From assembly GCA_027886185.1 (NCBI GenBank), contig WOAB01000056.1:5084001-5148000 (forward strand): DNA of 64,000 nt, read 5' to 3'. Positions 55,709 to 64,000 of the stretch are shown piece by piece; the stretch's first letter is position 1, and each line of letters opens with the position of its first letter. The position numbers were made by a program, and so were the translations under genes. This DNA comes from Rheum nobile (taxonomy: Eukaryota; Streptophyta; Magnoliopsida; Caryophyllales; Polygonaceae). The notes beneath the pieces were generated by a model. It was given only the letters and a program-made list of their open reading frames with translations, was not told the DNA's origin and ran no database searches.

Positions 55709-56364
55709 TGTAGAACTAAATACAGAGAGATAGAAAGATCAACAAAGATCTGAAAGCGGAAGCGAAAACAACCAAAACCAATTTTATAGAATAAAAGTGT
55801 TTTTGGGGCCTCAACTGGAACACCCAAGACCAACAAGGAAAATACAGAAGGGCAAACTAAAATAACAAATGGTGTGTGGGAAGATCCAAGTAGAGTAGGA
55901 ACAGATTGAGTGCTCAAGAAGAACCAAAGTTCTTCAACACTCAAACAACCACAGAAATGGTCTTCGAGGTTCCTAGCTCAAGGATCTTCACCAGCCAAAG
56001 CTCAAGGATGGGCTACAATGGCGGAGCACAACACAGAGAGGGAGAAGGGAGAAAACGCTCTCAAAGAAATCGCCAGATCACTTTCTACAGTTCTAGGGTT
56101 TCTGAAAAGAGGCGTTTTATATCCCTCTCTCTTCCTCACGTGTCTCGCTCAACGTCACATGGCCGAGCCGGTCCAACAAGCAACCAGGAAGCGAGCCATC
56201 AAGTCATCGGCGCCTTGCCATCCGAGTTGGGCCTCTCGGCCCAACTGGTTGCAAAGCCCAAATTTGGCCTCGAGAGCCCATGAAGAATATCCTGATTATT
56301 ACAATAAGTTCAGAAGCCCAAAGCCTTAAACTTAGGCAATTACAACCACACACATGCCATTACA
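55709..56364 (-). repeat. Element B 5' LTR
   Basis: 656 bp matching 29602-30257. Flanked outside by AAATT at 56365-56369. Confidence 0.95.
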
Positions 56365-56690
56365 AAATTCTTAGCCTCTTAAGCAACCTGCATTCAACGC
56401 TCTTCATCACTCATGTAGTAATGAAGTGCTTAAATAGGCTAAGGTAGCAGAACATCAGGCACAACGTAGATCACTTTTCTGAAAAGAGAAGATAGACATA
56501 TCCACAAAAACACTAAAATCTAATTGAGCTTGTTCAAGTTCTTAGTTTAGCCAAACAAAATTTACAATGAGGAAAGCGTAACGACAAAACCTAAGCTACA
56601 ACATCAACATTTCCAATTCCCATTCCCAAATTCTACAGTATACCAGTCAAATTAAAGAAAAAGGAAAAAAGCAAGTCAATTATGACATAC

Positions 56691-56869
56691 TCTTGAGTAG
56701 CAATAAGCGAAGTGAGCCTGAGGTTGGAGTCAATGCCGAGATGATTGAGGGTGCGCCAACTGTTGGCTTGAATGGCGCTTCTGGAACCGAAGGAAGGCAT
56801 GGTGTCGTATCTTTCAAGCACAATTCTCGTCACTCCCTTCACGTGAAAAGCCAAGGTTGTCGCCAACCT
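56691..56869 (-). pseudogene. Captured exon of a FAD-dependent monooxygenase (MO1/CTF2-like)
   Basis: A 179-bp exon bounded by a good acceptor (CTTTGCAG) and donor (GTATGT). It encodes LATTLAFHVKGVTRIVLERY and then QANSWRTLNHLGIDSNLR. This is the stretch just after the dinucleotide-binding GxGxxG in plant FAD-dependent monooxygenases related to zeaxanthin epoxidase and CTF2/MO1 (GLATALALHxxGI..VVLE, then NGWRxLDxLGV). The preceding GxGxxG exon and all later exons are missing. The frame is intact, which is striking for an isolated exon. Its neighbour is a piece of an unrelated gene (AlaRS, 0.3 kb away, same strand). Confidence 0.7.
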
Positions 56870-57203
56870 GCAAAGAAGATTTCAGTTATGCATATGCTTC
56901 ATTCATCCTGAAGGAAGAAATAAGAATTGTAGTGCATATGGTCATGTGAAGCAAGATAAACGGATTTGTTTGCAGTTGGAAGGAAACACAAGATTGACAT
57001 GGTGAACTTATTGAGAAAGAGTTGTACCATGTGGTCTTCCTTGTGACCCCGCCTTGGGGATATATCCTGAGAAAAATGATGCACCATGATCACTGAATAG
57101 TTGAATGAAAAGCAATCTTCTATTGCAGTCTAAGAGAATTGATAGATCATATAACTAAAAATTACAAGGCATACAAATCTAATAAATTACAAAAGCTTAT
57201 CAC

Positions 57204-57297
57204 CTCTTTGAGCATTCCTTGATCTTTCCCTTGATTCATACATTGCAGCATGAAAACTATTCACATCTATTGGTAATCCTCTTTCCTTTGCCATCAA
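57204..57297 (-). pseudogene. Captured exon of alanyl-tRNA synthetase
   Basis: A 94-bp exon with acceptor TCTGTAG and donor GTGATA, encoding LMAKERGLPIDVNSFHAAMY then ESRERSRNAQ. The sequence matches the AlaRS block MAEE+GL.VD..GF..AMEEARERSRNAQ that follows the aminoacylation domain. No other AlaRS exon lies nearby, so this is a fragment, not a gene. It is on the same strand as the monooxygenase exon. Confidence 0.72.
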
Positions 57298-57420
57298 CTA
57301 CAGAACCCAAAATAAAAGAAAGAAATATCAACACATTAATGAGAGTTTGAATATTAAGGTCATAAAAGAGATTACGAACTATTATTAAACAAACCTTATG
57401 TAGAAACTCAAATAAAACAA

Positions 57421-58270
57421 AAACAAAACATGAAGCTTGGTGAAGATGTTGTTGCTTCGAGATGAAGCTTATATTGAAGAGAATGAGGTGTCTCTGGAAA
57501 GTGAGTTGGACTCTGCAGATGTGGAGAAGATGAAGTTCAAGGGTGATACCAAGGGAACGGGCACTGCGACTACAAAGAAAGCAGTTGGTGAAGGAACATC
57601 AAAGGGAAGCTCAATTCAACACCAGATATTGGCTGAGCTCAAGGAGTTGAACACCATGATGACATTGCTCCTAGATCACTTTCTGAGCAAAGCTGAGGAC
57701 GCTGTTGAAGACCCTGATATCTGAGTGCTCTCTATTACCCCCCATTTGCCCGTCTAATCTTTTGTTCTTGATTTTATATGTTTCTATGTCTTTTGTGTGA
57801 TTGTTCCTTATCTTTTGATATTAATTAGTTATCTAAATTCCTTTGCTTTGTACTTCGCCTTGCATTATGAATGAAATATTTTGCTTATGATTTGCATGCG
57901 AGTCAAGTCTTTGTGATTTCTTTGATCTTTTGATGATGCCAAAAGGGGGAAGTATGAAAAATATGAAACCCAAGGAAGGGATGATAACAGAAGCTAGTGC
58001 TAAGGAGAACGACAATGCTACTTGAAGGTAAATCCTTCTATGAACTTTCTGAGGGGGAACAATATCAATATTTTGAACATAGTATTTGTGTGATTACATG
58101 TGAATTTGACTTCTTACTTGTCTGTTTTGAACATGCACACTTTTAGGAGTTTGTCTCACCAAAAAGGGGGAAATTGTTGGAATGATGATGTTCCCTCTAG
58201 TTTTGATGATGATAAACTCAATGGCATTTGATGGTTTTAGTGTGACTATGAGTTTTAAAAAACAAATGAT
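57421..58270 (+). mobile_element. 3' part of a copia element (polypurine tract and LTR start)
   Basis: Ends in the polypurine tract AAAAAGGGGGAAAT (58161-58174), followed by a copia-type LTR start TGTTGGAATGATGATG (58175). A second purine tract CAAAAGGGGGAAG lies at about 57940. Only the far 3' internal region is present. The left boundary near 57421, the end of the LTR, and a TSD could not be fixed. The repeated purine tracts resemble SIRE-like copia elements. Confidence 0.6.
57437..57724 (+). pseudogene. C-terminal fragment of a copia 3' ORF
   Basis: Open for about 95 codons to TGA at 57722-57724. It has an acidic start, a Thr/Lys/Gly-rich middle (KGTGTATTKKAVGEGTSKGS) and a hydrophobic-acidic end (ILAELKELNTMMTLLLDHFL). 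Its position before a polypurine tract suggests the extra downstream ORF of some SIRE-like copia elements. I recognise no defined domain, and the 5' part is missing. Confidence 0.4.
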
Positions 58271-58274
58271 TCAA

Positions 58275-58640
58275 GGAACGATGAAAACCATGTGAATAGT
58301 CAAAACAGAGAATACAAGGAACAGAGAAGTCAACAATAAGAAAACACCACATTGGAACAAAAGAGAAAGAGAAACACCACGAGTGTGTTAGTACAAGGAA
58401 CAGAGAAGTCTACCGTTCCTTGTATTCTCGGTGCGGTCCGAGAGTCGGACCGCACCGAGAATAGCCACGGACGGTAACCGTGGTTTTCATCGTTCCAGCG
58501 TGGTGTTTTCTTATTGTTGACACACTCGATTCTTTGATAAGTATACCGTTCCTTGTACTAACACACAGAGAATACAAAGAATCGAGTGTGTTAGTACAAG
58601 GAACGGTTTACCATTTGTGGCTATTCTCGGTGCGGTCCGA
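58275..58640. repeat. Cluster of shuffled inverted and direct repeats
   Basis: A perfect 18-bp-arm hairpin ATTCTCGGTGCGGTCCGA/loop GAG lies at 58424-58462, with a third copy of the arm at 58623-58640. Inverted pairs: 58275-58290 with 58481-58496 (GGAACGATGAAAACCA), 58330-58350 with 58500-58520 (21 bp perfect), and GTTCCTTGTACTAACACAC at about 58549 with its complement at about 58588. Direct repeats ACAAGGAACAGAGAAGTC occur at 58313 and 58393. The pairs are interleaved, not nested. Confidence 0.85.
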
Positions 58641-58659
58641 CTCTCAGACCACACTTTTT

Positions 58660-58860
58660 TGTTTCCGGGGTAAAAGTCGGACCGCGGTTGCTTGTAACCG
58701 TGGTAAAAGTCGGACCGCGGTTCTTTGAACAACCGTGGTCCTTCCCAGATTTAAAAAAAATTAAGAAAGACAATGGTTCTTTATAAGAACCGTTGTCTCT
58801 TCTTCAATTTTTTTCAAAAAAAAAATAGCGGTTTTGAAATCGCTGTTGTCATGAGCAGGT
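58660..58860. repeat. Subterminal repeats, left part of a CACTA-like element
   Basis: ACCGCGGTT/AACCGTGGT-type 9-mers repeat several times (for example ACCGCGGTTGCTTG, AACCGTGGTAAAAG, CAACCGTGGTCC, AGAACCGTTGTC). The same motif family recurs at 62320-62614. Such clusters mark the ends of CACTA (En/Spm-type) transposons. The left TIR was not found. Confidence 0.6.
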
Positions 58861-59226
58861 TTTCAGCGTACTAAAATTATAGGAAGAACAAAAATTAGAC
58901 CAGCACTACATGCACTAAGAAATGTAGCATTTAACTCATATGAGATGATTCCCACCATAAATTTTCATCCTCAAAATGTAGCATTTGAACTATCTTGGTC
59001 GTCATTCATGCACTGCCTACTCAATATATCCATTATAAAATGGGATTTGTCTATTACGAAAACAATAAACTAGTCCATATAACAACAGCATCAATCACAA
59101 TTGTGGCAAATTTCATCTCAAGATTATGAACCATTCTAATAGTTGTGAAACTGGTCTTTTGACTCTTTTCATTACATACCAAAAATGCATCATGTATAAG
59201 GAAAAAATGAGGTTCGTGAATAAATA

Positions 59227-59820
59227 CATACCCAGCATTCAAACCCTTGAGCCCTTGTTCCTTCCATATTGAACTGTCAGCATGAAACATCCCAGTGTAA
59301 TACTTAATTACTTATACATCTGCACTCCAAGCATCCTAGCATTGTTGGCATTAGCAATCACGGAACTCCAAGAAGTACTTGTTCCTTGAACCTGCATGCG
59401 TTGCATCATCACTTCACATGGAACATATACAAAAGAACCAAGAGCGTCCCTTGAAATACATTTTCAAATAGAAAGATCTTGAGTTATGTGATTATCCATG
59501 CAGTTGGATATGCTAAATTGATAGCTACTAACTAAAGAATGGTTATTCAACTCCTTAAGTGGGATATTTCTAGCATTAAGTAACATAACTAGCATGCAAC
59601 ATTTTCGGTAGTAACTAGGAGTCCATTATAATATGATGTCATTATATACCATGTATATATCATACATCTTTTTTTTTAATTGATTACCACAACTTATTAA
59701 GTGAAAATGGATAGAGAGATTAACTTACATGAGCACCACTCAGAATAGCATGACTCTGAATTCTATTCTTTAAAGTATCAACTGGGTGCATCATTCCTTC
59801 ACCAACAGCCCCAACAAGTC
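59227..59820 (-). pseudogene. Mitochondrial carrier family gene fragment
   Basis: Two exon blocks in correct order on the minus strand. The first (59731-59820) gives VGAVGEGMMHPVDTLKNRIQ followed by SHAILSGAH, containing the carrier signature PxD..K and ending at a consensus donor GTAAGT. The second (59227-59453) gives ALGSFVYVPCEVMMQRMQVQ, then GTSTSWSSVIAN, then after a small insertion and frameshift YYTGMFHADSSIWKEQGLKG, ending at GTATGT. These match a plant S-adenosylmethionine-carrier-like subgroup (as I recall, Arabidopsis At1g74240). The exon(s) between them and all later ones are missing, so it is non-functional. Confidence 0.75.
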
Positions 59821-60061
59821 ACTAGTTTAGAGAGATCTATATTCTTCCAGTGGTTTGGATTGCTTTAAAAAAAAAGGAGCACAAAGATATGAACCCCTTT
59901 TTGTTCTGAACCTCATCTACTGATAATGACAACAAGAACACCTAATCTAGTCATACAATAAAGTAGGGTATAACAGGAGCACAAAGACCATAAAAATTAC
60001 CAAAGGGACAAATGCTTGATACTTATTATTGTGCAATGTATGCAGTGCTAAGAATCTCACC

Positions 60062-60147
60062 TTCATGAAATCTTCATGAATAATATAATCAGCTCCATTG
60101 AAGCCCCTCAATAAATGAACAACAATTAGCATCTCTTCAGACGCCAT
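60062..60147 (-). pseudogene. Unrecognised exon-like fragment
   Basis: Minus-strand frame MASEEMLIVVHLLRGFNGAD then YIIHEDFMK, followed by a splice-donor-like GTGAGA. Protein-like composition, but no family recognised. It lies between the carrier and syntaxin fragments and may be another captured piece. Confidence 0.35.
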
Positions 60148-60339
60148 ATTGAATGCACAAGGAATTAAGTGTAGATCCTCGAATATTTACCTCGTCTTCT
60201 TCATGATCTACATAACATCAGAATTCCTTCTCAACTCGTCATCCTCCTTCTATCCCAAGGTTAAGTGACCACAAATGAAGTAGAAACCGGTCTCATGTAG
60301 TAACATGCTAACTGAAATGTAGTTGAGTTGACAACAACA

Positions 60340-61147
60340 CACTTTGATAGGTGCCAGAATGATGATGGTCAATATCATAACCGTAAGAGATGCCAAACAT
60401 AAGCACCAACGGCCTCCTTTAGTACGTTTATTGAATAAGTCTAGTTTCATCCGTATCCACTGCTCCAATATATGTGAGATGTTTTGTCAAATCAGTGCAA
60501 ATAACTAAACTATATATGTATAACGACAAGTAAAACGAAAAAGATTAATAAGTGCATTTGACACTAGGTTGATCTGTATTAAGATGTTCAATGAGGATAT
60601 CTCCACCTTCTCTAAGACACATAACTTGTAAGTAATAGAGGAGAAGAAGAGAGAACAAGGAGAAACAAACACTAAAAATGTTCAAGGCTTGTTTATTGAA
60701 TACATTCAGATGTGACATATTAGTTTCTTAAACAACTTGGGCCTACTTGTTGAACAATATTCTGCACGCTTATATATATTTCTCTATCGCCATCTGGGAT
60801 TTCTGTTATGTTTGTCACTTATTAGCAACTTTATGATGCTTAAAGTTCGCCCCAAAAGAGAATGATGGTATTATTGAAAATAGAAGGTATAAGATCACTA
60901 ACCTGAAGTCTAAAGGTTGTTGATTCTACATGATCATCACATGTATCCTGAGCTAAGGAGAGCTAGAGAAAAAAGCATTAGATTTCTGAATAAAATAAAG
61001 ATAATTGAACAATGCATAAAATTGAAGCATAAAGAAGATCTCATACAAGAAGCCTTGTATGCAGGTCGAGTTCCTCACTGACTGCTAACACTATGTGTTT
61101 TGTACTCACCACTATCTCCTCTAGTTTCCCAAGATCCTCATCATGCA
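60340..61147 (-). pseudogene. SYP5-type Qc-SNARE (syntaxin) gene fragment
   Basis: Three exon blocks in order on the minus strand. 61047-61147 gives HDEDLGKLEEIVVSTKHIVL followed by AVSEELDLHTRLL, with acceptor TTACAG and donor GTATGA. 60903-60955 gives QDTCDDHVESTTFRLQ with donor GTTAGT. About 60340-60440 gives NKRTKGGRWCLCLASLTVMI and LTIIILA, the end of the SNARE motif and the membrane anchor. This matches SYP51/SYP52, Qc-SNAREs of prevacuolar and vacuolar fusion (EQDEDLGKLEETVVSTKHIALAV..., then LNKRTKGGC). The N-terminal half is missing. Substitutions inside the SNARE core and altered exon joins suggest decay. Confidence 0.75.
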
Positions 61148-61635
61148 CTGTAACAACAAATCTCGTAACAACCGTACAACTAAATAATATAAAATAAGAA
61201 AACATCTGCAAGAAGGGGATAGATAAAGATTCTTCTATATACATTTAATGATTTTCTTGAATAATAGACACATTGAATATTTAACAGAAAGAGAGAAATA
61301 CTACATGCATTTTTTTTTTGTAGTCAGGAGAGCATAAAAATTATAGTGTGACCATATTCAATTTCCTCTCCTTAATTTCTACTACTGTAAAGTATCATTC
61401 ATTATGAATCCTAGTTCACTGAGGGAGAGCCGGTTTATAAATTAAAACAGGAAGAAGAGATAAGAGTACAAAGTCATAAAAATAGTGTACTATTACAGCA
61501 ATGTCTAGCAATTAAGTATTCATTTGATCAATTGAATTTACTAGCTATAGATCAACAATATTAAATCTGATTAAAAGTTAAATATCGAAACTGAATCTAA
61601 AACCGGACCAATTTAATTTCAGTTTAATGATGGAA

Positions 61636-61820
61636 GACACAATCACTTTCCTGAATGCCTTTGACATCTTCATGATGTTGTCCGGAACCAGTATGGCAAC
61701 ACCCCACAGCAGGCGTAGCCGCCCTCCTCATATAGCGCAACCCCTCTTAGACTCCGTCCATGATACAGTCGGCGCTTTCCACGACCGCCACCCAGTACGA
61801 CTTGCAAATCTATGATATTC
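61636..61820 (+). pseudogene. Subtilase (SBT2-like) catalytic-serine fragment
   Basis: Plus strand: AFDIFMMLSGTSMATPH, then, after a 2-nt loss, AGVAALLI, a stop, and RNPS.TPSMIQSALSTTATQYD. GTSMATPH is the catalytic-Ser motif of S8 peptidases, and the NPSWTPSMIxSAxSTTA continuation is typical of the SBT2 group. The exon may begin at an acceptor AATTTCAG near 61621. Frameshift and stops make it a pseudogene. It is on the opposite strand from the neighbouring fragments. Confidence 0.75.
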
Positions 61821-61829
61821 GGTAATTGA

Positions 61830-62319
61830 GAAGATTCAAGCACTTTGAAATGACATCGGGAGAATTTGATCTTGTGTGTGGAGAGCGGGACAAGGAGAGA
61901 GAAGAAATTAGGGTTCGTCTCTAAAACCTTGAACAACCAACCGTCGGCACCAGCACCGTCGTCACTGGGCGAGAGATGGTAGAGAGTGCTCTAGTTGAGA
62001 GCAAAGTAGCCATTGCCTTGATTAGGTCCGAACCACGCGGAAGGAGAGAAAAGAGGGAGCACAAAATGGATAGAAAAACGCTTTAGTGCTGGAAGAATTG
62101 GCGGAGGATTGAGGTGTTAAGGGTATCCACCGGACGCGACGAAGGACGGGGAGTGGCGACGACGAAAGAGGGGAGTGGGGAGAGGTTTCGCCGGTATGGT
62201 GAATGGCCTGAAAGAAGGAGGCAAATAGCGGCGAGTGGAGTCGTGGAGAGGGGTTTCTTTCAATAGGTTTAGGAAGGAGGCGCAAGACCCTTAACAAAGT
62301 TACAAGTTTACCTCGGTTA
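61830..62319. other. GC-richer segment with no assignable gene
   Basis: A minus-strand frame at about 62022-62297 is Pro/Ser-rich (SPHSPLSSSPLPVLRRVRWI) and could be leader plus first-exon DNA of a captured gene. I cannot assign it. Confidence 0.3.
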
Positions 62320-62614
62320 TACTAAAATCGTGGTCCGTATATAATTTTAACCACGTTTAAATTTACAACCGTGGTTAGACTTTAATAAATTACAGAAAAA
62401 AACTTTACACCACGTTTAAATGTGTAACCGTGGTCCGTGTATTTTTGTAACCACAGTTGAAACTACAAAACTGTGGTTCGAGTTTAGTGTAATTAAAAAA
62501 AAAAAAATTATACACTGTGTTTAAGATTTAACCGCGGTCTGTATATCTTTTTTACCACGGTTGTATACATTCGCTCTATTAATAGTGCGATTAATTCTTT
62601 TTTTTGTACTAGTG
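62320..62614. repeat. Right end of the CACTA-like element
   Basis: Subterminal repeats of the ACCACGGTT/AACCGTGGT type run up to a terminus that, read inward on the minus strand, is CACTAGTACAAAAAAAAG, a CACTA-type terminal inverted repeat. The neighbouring 3 bp GTA (62615-62617) is a plausible TSD, because copy 1 of the flanking repeat (22088) begins with the same GTA. Confidence 0.7.
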
Positions 62615-63248
62615 GTAGCAGTATATCACTTTCTACCTCATGTTTAGAAATACGTTTCTTTGTTTTGCAAATATTATAATCCTTGTTACATATTGAATGA
62701 ATGAATGAGGGAGTACACTTTGTAGAGCATCATAGACTTTCGACCTCAATCTAGCAATTTCAAGAGTTGTATGTACATTGTTTAAGCGGCATATACAAGA
62801 TATACATAATTTGTTTATTCAAATAAGTCGTCGGGCTCGTTTGGATAACAATCGTTAATCATTTATAATGTAACTTTTAACTTATTTTTCAAAAATCGCT
62901 ATTTCCGTATCTAAAAAGACGTGTAAAAAAAAATTTATAAACAAAAAATTTGTTTATAAACTGTGATCCAAATAGATCCGTCAATTCAAATTCTTGTACT
63001 AGTTGTAACAAGATTATGAGCGCAATTTTTGTTTAGACAATCAGGCCAAGACTACAATGTTAATTGTGTTTTTATGTTTCTTAACTTCTTGCTAATCAGT
63101 TATCGGGGGTCATGTCTCAACTCTCAACTAGTTTTCTAAAGTGGTTTTGGGTTTGGTAAGATTGCTAGTTCAAATATTTGATAAATATCAACGGTTTAGG
63201 CAAATAAGAAAATATTTTTTCTTTGATGTAAGTTAACTCTTTTTGCAA
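62615..63248. repeat. Dispersed repeat, copy 2 (first copy at 22088-22530)
   Basis: Starts GTAGCAGTATATCACTTTC. Longer than copy 1 because of about 100 bp of extra sequence near 62727-62810 and the MITE at 62833-62979. Ends near 63248, where an LTR begins. Confidence 0.7.
62833..62979. mobile_element. Tourist-like MITE, 147 bp
   Basis: Terminal inverted repeats GGGCTCGTTTGGATAACA and (reverse complement of the right end) GGATCTATTTGGATCACAG, flanked by GTC at 62830-62832 and 62980-62982. Missing from the homologous position near 22240. TIR sequence and 3-bp TSD suggest PIF/Harbinger (Tourist), though the TSD is not the usual TWA. Confidence 0.7.
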
Positions 63249-63253
63249 GGGGT

Positions 63254-64000
63254 TGTCGCCGTGACACCTAACCAAATAAAATTCTAACAAACCTAAACAA
63301 GTAGTAGAGGCAAGAAAGGGTCGAATCCACAGGGAGAAAGTGATCAATTCATGTGTTTATGAGCATGCAAAGTAACAAAGGAAAAGGGGGGTTTTGGTTA
63401 TCAAGCAGAGCAAAGCAAACAAGTGTAGTTGATGAGAAAATAAGAATGGGAAAATTAGTTCTACTAGAACGAGATCCAAAATACAGAGATAAGTCGATCA
63501 TTGAAATCTTATAAATCCAAGTTCTTTAACTATTCTTATGGTCGTTCCCATCCTGATTTTAAGTACTATTGATTCTCACAGTTGTCAATAGACTTATTAC
63601 TATGTCAATGATAAAATACGCCAGTCACGCCAGTCACGCCTGTCACGCGGTACCAGATCGGGGTACATTACCACCAACAAAGCAATATCAATGCACACAA
63701 GGATATAGGATACATGTAAGTAGAAAGATGTACAAGTACTCACTCCCCTACTTAACATGCAATTGATTCTCACACACAATTGTACGCTCGGAACCCCTAT
63801 ACGCACAATTGTGTTTGCCACTAGATATGCACTCGGAACCCCTATATGCAATCCTAGCAATATGATAAATATCGATAAACCTAGTTAGCAACTCTAGATA
63901 AACCAACATAAATCAATATCAATATAACCAAGAGAATCAATCCAACACACATAAGAATAAGAATAAGGAATAGAAATCTCACAACCGAATCAACTGTATT
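63254..64000 (-). repeat. Partial LTR of a gypsy (Athila/Tat-like) element, runs off the window
   Basis: Plus-strand start TGTCGCCGTGACACCTAACC. The reverse complement has CCCTGTGGATTCGACCC shortly before the LTR end, the same layout as the ends of the element D LTRs (CCCTGTGAGATTCGACCC). This gives minus orientation. Inside are short tandem CAGTCACGC repeats (63622-63650) and two copies of CTCGGAACCCCTATA. The other end, TSD partner and internal region lie outside the window. Confidence 0.6.

Larger units (their letters stand above)
29602..56364 (-). mobile_element. Element B: Ty1/copia element split by three nested insertions
   Basis: LTRs at 29602-30257 and 55709-56364 (656 bp each, about 22 differences, near 3.4%) are flanked by the TSD AAATT at 29597-29601 and 56365-56369. 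Internal pieces in order on the plus strand: 30258-30474, 37638-39857, 45832-46731 and 53871-55708, interrupted by C, D and E. Removing the three insertions leaves a copia element of ordinary length. It resembles element A in protein wording but is dead through the insertions, nonsense codons and a frameshift. Its LTR divergence is higher than that of C and E, as expected for the host element. Confidence 0.95.
58860..62319. mobile_element. Interior of a CACTA-like element carrying gene fragments
   Basis: The DNA between the two subterminal repeat clusters has no transposase motif that I can see. It holds pieces of a mitochondrial carrier (59227-59820), an unknown exon (60062-60147), a SYP5-type syntaxin (60340-61147) and a subtilase (61636-61820) on mixed strands. 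This is the layout of a non-autonomous Pack-CACTA. Confidence 0.6.

Noticed and set aside
58900..58925. CACTACATGCACTAAG as the left CACTA terminus
   Set aside because: It does not resemble the right terminus CACTAGTACAAAA and lies inside, not outside, the left subterminal repeat cluster.
62590..62614. Helitron 3' end (palindrome CTATTAATAG followed by CTAG before T)
   Set aside because: A weak AT-rich palindrome precedes CTAG, but the terminus is better explained as the CACTAGTACAAAA inverted repeat with subterminal ACCGTGGT motifs. Not fully excluded.
63636..63650. tRNA-Asp-like CGCCTGTCACGCGG
   Set aside because: It matches an anticodon arm but sits in a short CAGTCACGC tandem repeat. 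No acceptor, D or T arms could be found around it.

Overview
The window looks like nuclear DNA of a eudicot plant. The evidence is one intact six-exon caleosin (peroxygenase) gene with plant splice sites, relics of typical plant genes (CBM22 xylanase, SYP5-type syntaxin, subtilase, mitochondrial carrier), and plant-type Ty1/copia and Ty3/gypsy elements primed by initiator tRNA-Met or tRNA-Asp. Only two loci look like candidate host genes: the caleosin gene (18564-20824, +) and a small secreted or anchored peptide (8058-8309, +). Almost everything else is transposon or decayed sequence. All boundaries, target-site duplications (TSDs) and difference counts were read by eye. Layout, left side: 1-6499 is a nearly intact copia element (A, 349-6494, minus, TSD GTCTT, one 1386-codon gag-pol frame) inside a LINE ORF1 (DUF4283) relic that continues to about 7045. 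The small peptide gene follows at about 8 kb, then a fold-back element (8631-9260). An internally deleted copia element (10130-13796, TSD AAGTT) sits inside an RNase H relic. Next come a solo gypsy LTR (15249-15949, TSD GATAT), a tRNA-related SINE with an 18-bp TSD (16691-16884), a CBM22/GH10 relic and the caleosin gene with RY and ABRE/G-box motifs upstream. Layout, middle: 20.8-29.6 kb is AT-rich, with duplicated blocks, a 188-bp MITE, an LTR-like segment, a long array of about 155-bp dimeric tandem repeats (24.7-28.2 kb) split by a solo LTR (27036-27971, TSD CTATA), and two further local repeats. Layout, nested cluster: 29602-56364 is one copia element (B, minus, TSD AAATT, LTRs about 3.4% diverged) opened by three later insertions, each with its own TSD. 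They are C, a Ty3/gypsy chromovirus-like element (30475-37632, TTTTC, LTRs differing at 3 of 734 sites but coding frame broken); D, a non-autonomous tRNA-Asp-primed gypsy (39858-45831, CCTCA) with repeated CCGCGAYCGCGG palindromes and a chimeric 3' LTR; and E, a large coding-poor gypsy derivative (46732-53870, CTCAT) whose 3.7-kb LTR carries a 49-bp minisatellite. Layout, right side: the DNA into which B inserted, and the 56.4-62.6 kb region beside it, is a mosaic of short exon fragments with splice signals from at least five and probably six unrelated genes: possible starch synthase, FAD monooxygenase, alanyl-tRNA synthetase, mitochondrial carrier, SYP5-type syntaxin and subtilase. The right part lies within an apparent CACTA transposon whose right end is at 62614. 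This gene-capturing (Pack-type) mosaic is the most interesting structure in the window. The window ends in a tourist-like MITE and the start of another LTR (63254 onward).
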